From NCBI GenBank assembly GCA_964544485.1, contig CAZJBH010000015.1:1-13997 (forward strand): a DNA stretch of 13,997 nt, written 5' to 3'. Numbering within the stretch: the first letter of the stretch is position 1; each line of letters opens with the position of its first letter. Origin of the DNA: CAZJBH01 sp964544485 (GTDB lineage: Bacteria; Patescibacteriota; Minisyncoccia; Portnoybacterales; UBA2143). Both the position numbers and the translations under genes were made by a program. This document shows positions 13,661-13,997 of this stretch, piece by piece. The notes beneath the pieces are model-generated. The model did not search any database. It had not been told where the DNA came from and saw only the letters and a list, made by a program, of their open reading frames with translations.

Positions 13661-13764
13661 AGTTATCCACACAAGAAAATATTAAAAAATCCCCTTTATT
13701 CAAGCGGATTTTGAGAAGTTATAGATGTAAAATATATACTGACAGAAAATAGTTGTTTTTACTC

Positions 13765-13793
13765 TTGCCAAATAGATTAAGTTGAGCTATGCT
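13765..13793 (+). promoter_or_regulatory. Possible promoter of the TrmB-type gene
   Basis: TTGCCA (13765-13770), 17 bases, TATGCT (13788-13793); the start would fall on the A of the ATG at 13800, giving a leaderless mRNA. An alternative is TTGAGA (13711-13716), 18 bases, TATACT (13735-13740), with a leader of about 50 nt. Confidence 0.35.
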
Positions 13794-13799
13794 TAGGTT

Positions 13800-13997
13800 A
13801 TGGATACTTTACCGCTAGAATTAAGAAAATTAGGCTTAACTGAAAAACAAGTCCAGGTTTATCTGGCAGCTTTGAAATTAGGCCAAGCCTCGGTTCAACA
13901 AATCTCCCAGCAAGCTAAAATTAGCCGGCCAACTGCTTACCAAATCATTGACCAACTTAAACAACAAGACCTTATCTCTGAATCAAGGCAAGCTGGA
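13800..13997 (+). CDS. TrmB-type helix-turn-helix regulator (3' end outside window)
   Basis: The first 66 residues of a transcription regulator, the only plus-strand gene seen. LRKLGLTEKQVQVYLAALKLG, then ASVQQISQQAKISRPTAYQIIDQLKQQDLI, is the winged helix-turn-helix of the TrmB family, which is abundant in Archaea and Patescibacteria. A stop lies in frame just upstream (13794-13796), fixing ATG 13800 as the first start. No Shine-Dalgarno. It is divergent from the reductase-like cassette and shares a 210-base control region with it, so it is the natural candidate for that cassette's regulator. The effector-binding part is not visible. Confidence 0.85.
   Translation, partial: MDTLPLELRKLGLTEKQVQVYLAALKLGQASVQQISQQAKISRPTAYQIIDQLKQQDLISESRQAG

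Noticed and set aside
13663..13671. Perfect DnaA-box-like nonamer TTATCCACA
   Set aside because: Only one perfect copy in the region, with a single one-mismatch copy far away at 6847-6855. An origin would show a cluster and nearby dnaA or dnaN.
13686..13712. AAAATCC/GGATTTT hairpin as terminator
   Set aside because: The stem is AT-rich with a 13-base loop and lies between two divergent starts, where no transcript needs ending.

Overview
The window reads as a piece of a Candidate Phyla Radiation (Patescibacteria, probably Parcubacteria-like) chromosome. The grounds are a low-GC genome, mostly ribosome-binding-site-free starts, a minimal type IV pilus assembly set with no secretin or PilP, a TrmB-type regulator, and a str operon carrying an extra small gene. 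TGA is used as a stop (for example at the ends of the hicB-like and histidine kinase genes), so the code is not the TGA=Gly code of Gracilibacteria/Absconditabacteria. The lineage call is an inference from gene content, with no rRNA in view.

Almost everything lies on the minus strand, so transcription runs from high to low coordinates. Positions 1-4518 hold the str operon rpsL-rpsG-fusA-(90-aa ORF)-tuf. It has a consensus promoter just upstream of rpsL and a second likely promoter directly before tuf, which is cut by the window edge. Positions 4595-5636 hold an orphan HicB-like protein overlapping a MscS-type mechanosensitive channel. Positions 5782-6836 hold a self-contained regulator module: an XRE repressor followed by an ImmA/IrrE-type zinc peptidase, behind a promoter whose -10 box sits in a perfect 20-bp palindrome.

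Positions 6860-12203 form one long unit: a 7TM-GAF histidine kinase, a single-domain response regulator, pilM, pilN, pilO, a 92-aa membrane protein, tRNA-Arg(UCU) and tRNA-His(GUG), closed by a strong intrinsic terminator. The two-component system is therefore physically tied to the pilus inner-membrane platform.

Positions 12188-13644 are the most unusual part. They form a promoter-to-terminator cassette with a 32-codon single-helix membrane micro-ORF, a structured about 120-nt leader, and a 375-aa protein. I read that protein as a relative of cyanobacterial acyl-ACP reductase and of the C-terminal domain of plant wax proteins CER1/CER3 (WAX2). It keeps the cysteine that aligns with the acyl-accepting cysteine of acyl-ACP reductase. 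Its GC content looks higher than its neighbours and it has one of only two strong Shine-Dalgarno sites in the window. A TrmB-type regulator gene diverges from it at the right edge, and an inverted repeat overlaps the cassette's -35 box. The regulator, operator, micro-ORF, leader and reductase together are my candidate for an undescribed system. All family calls are from motif recognition alone.
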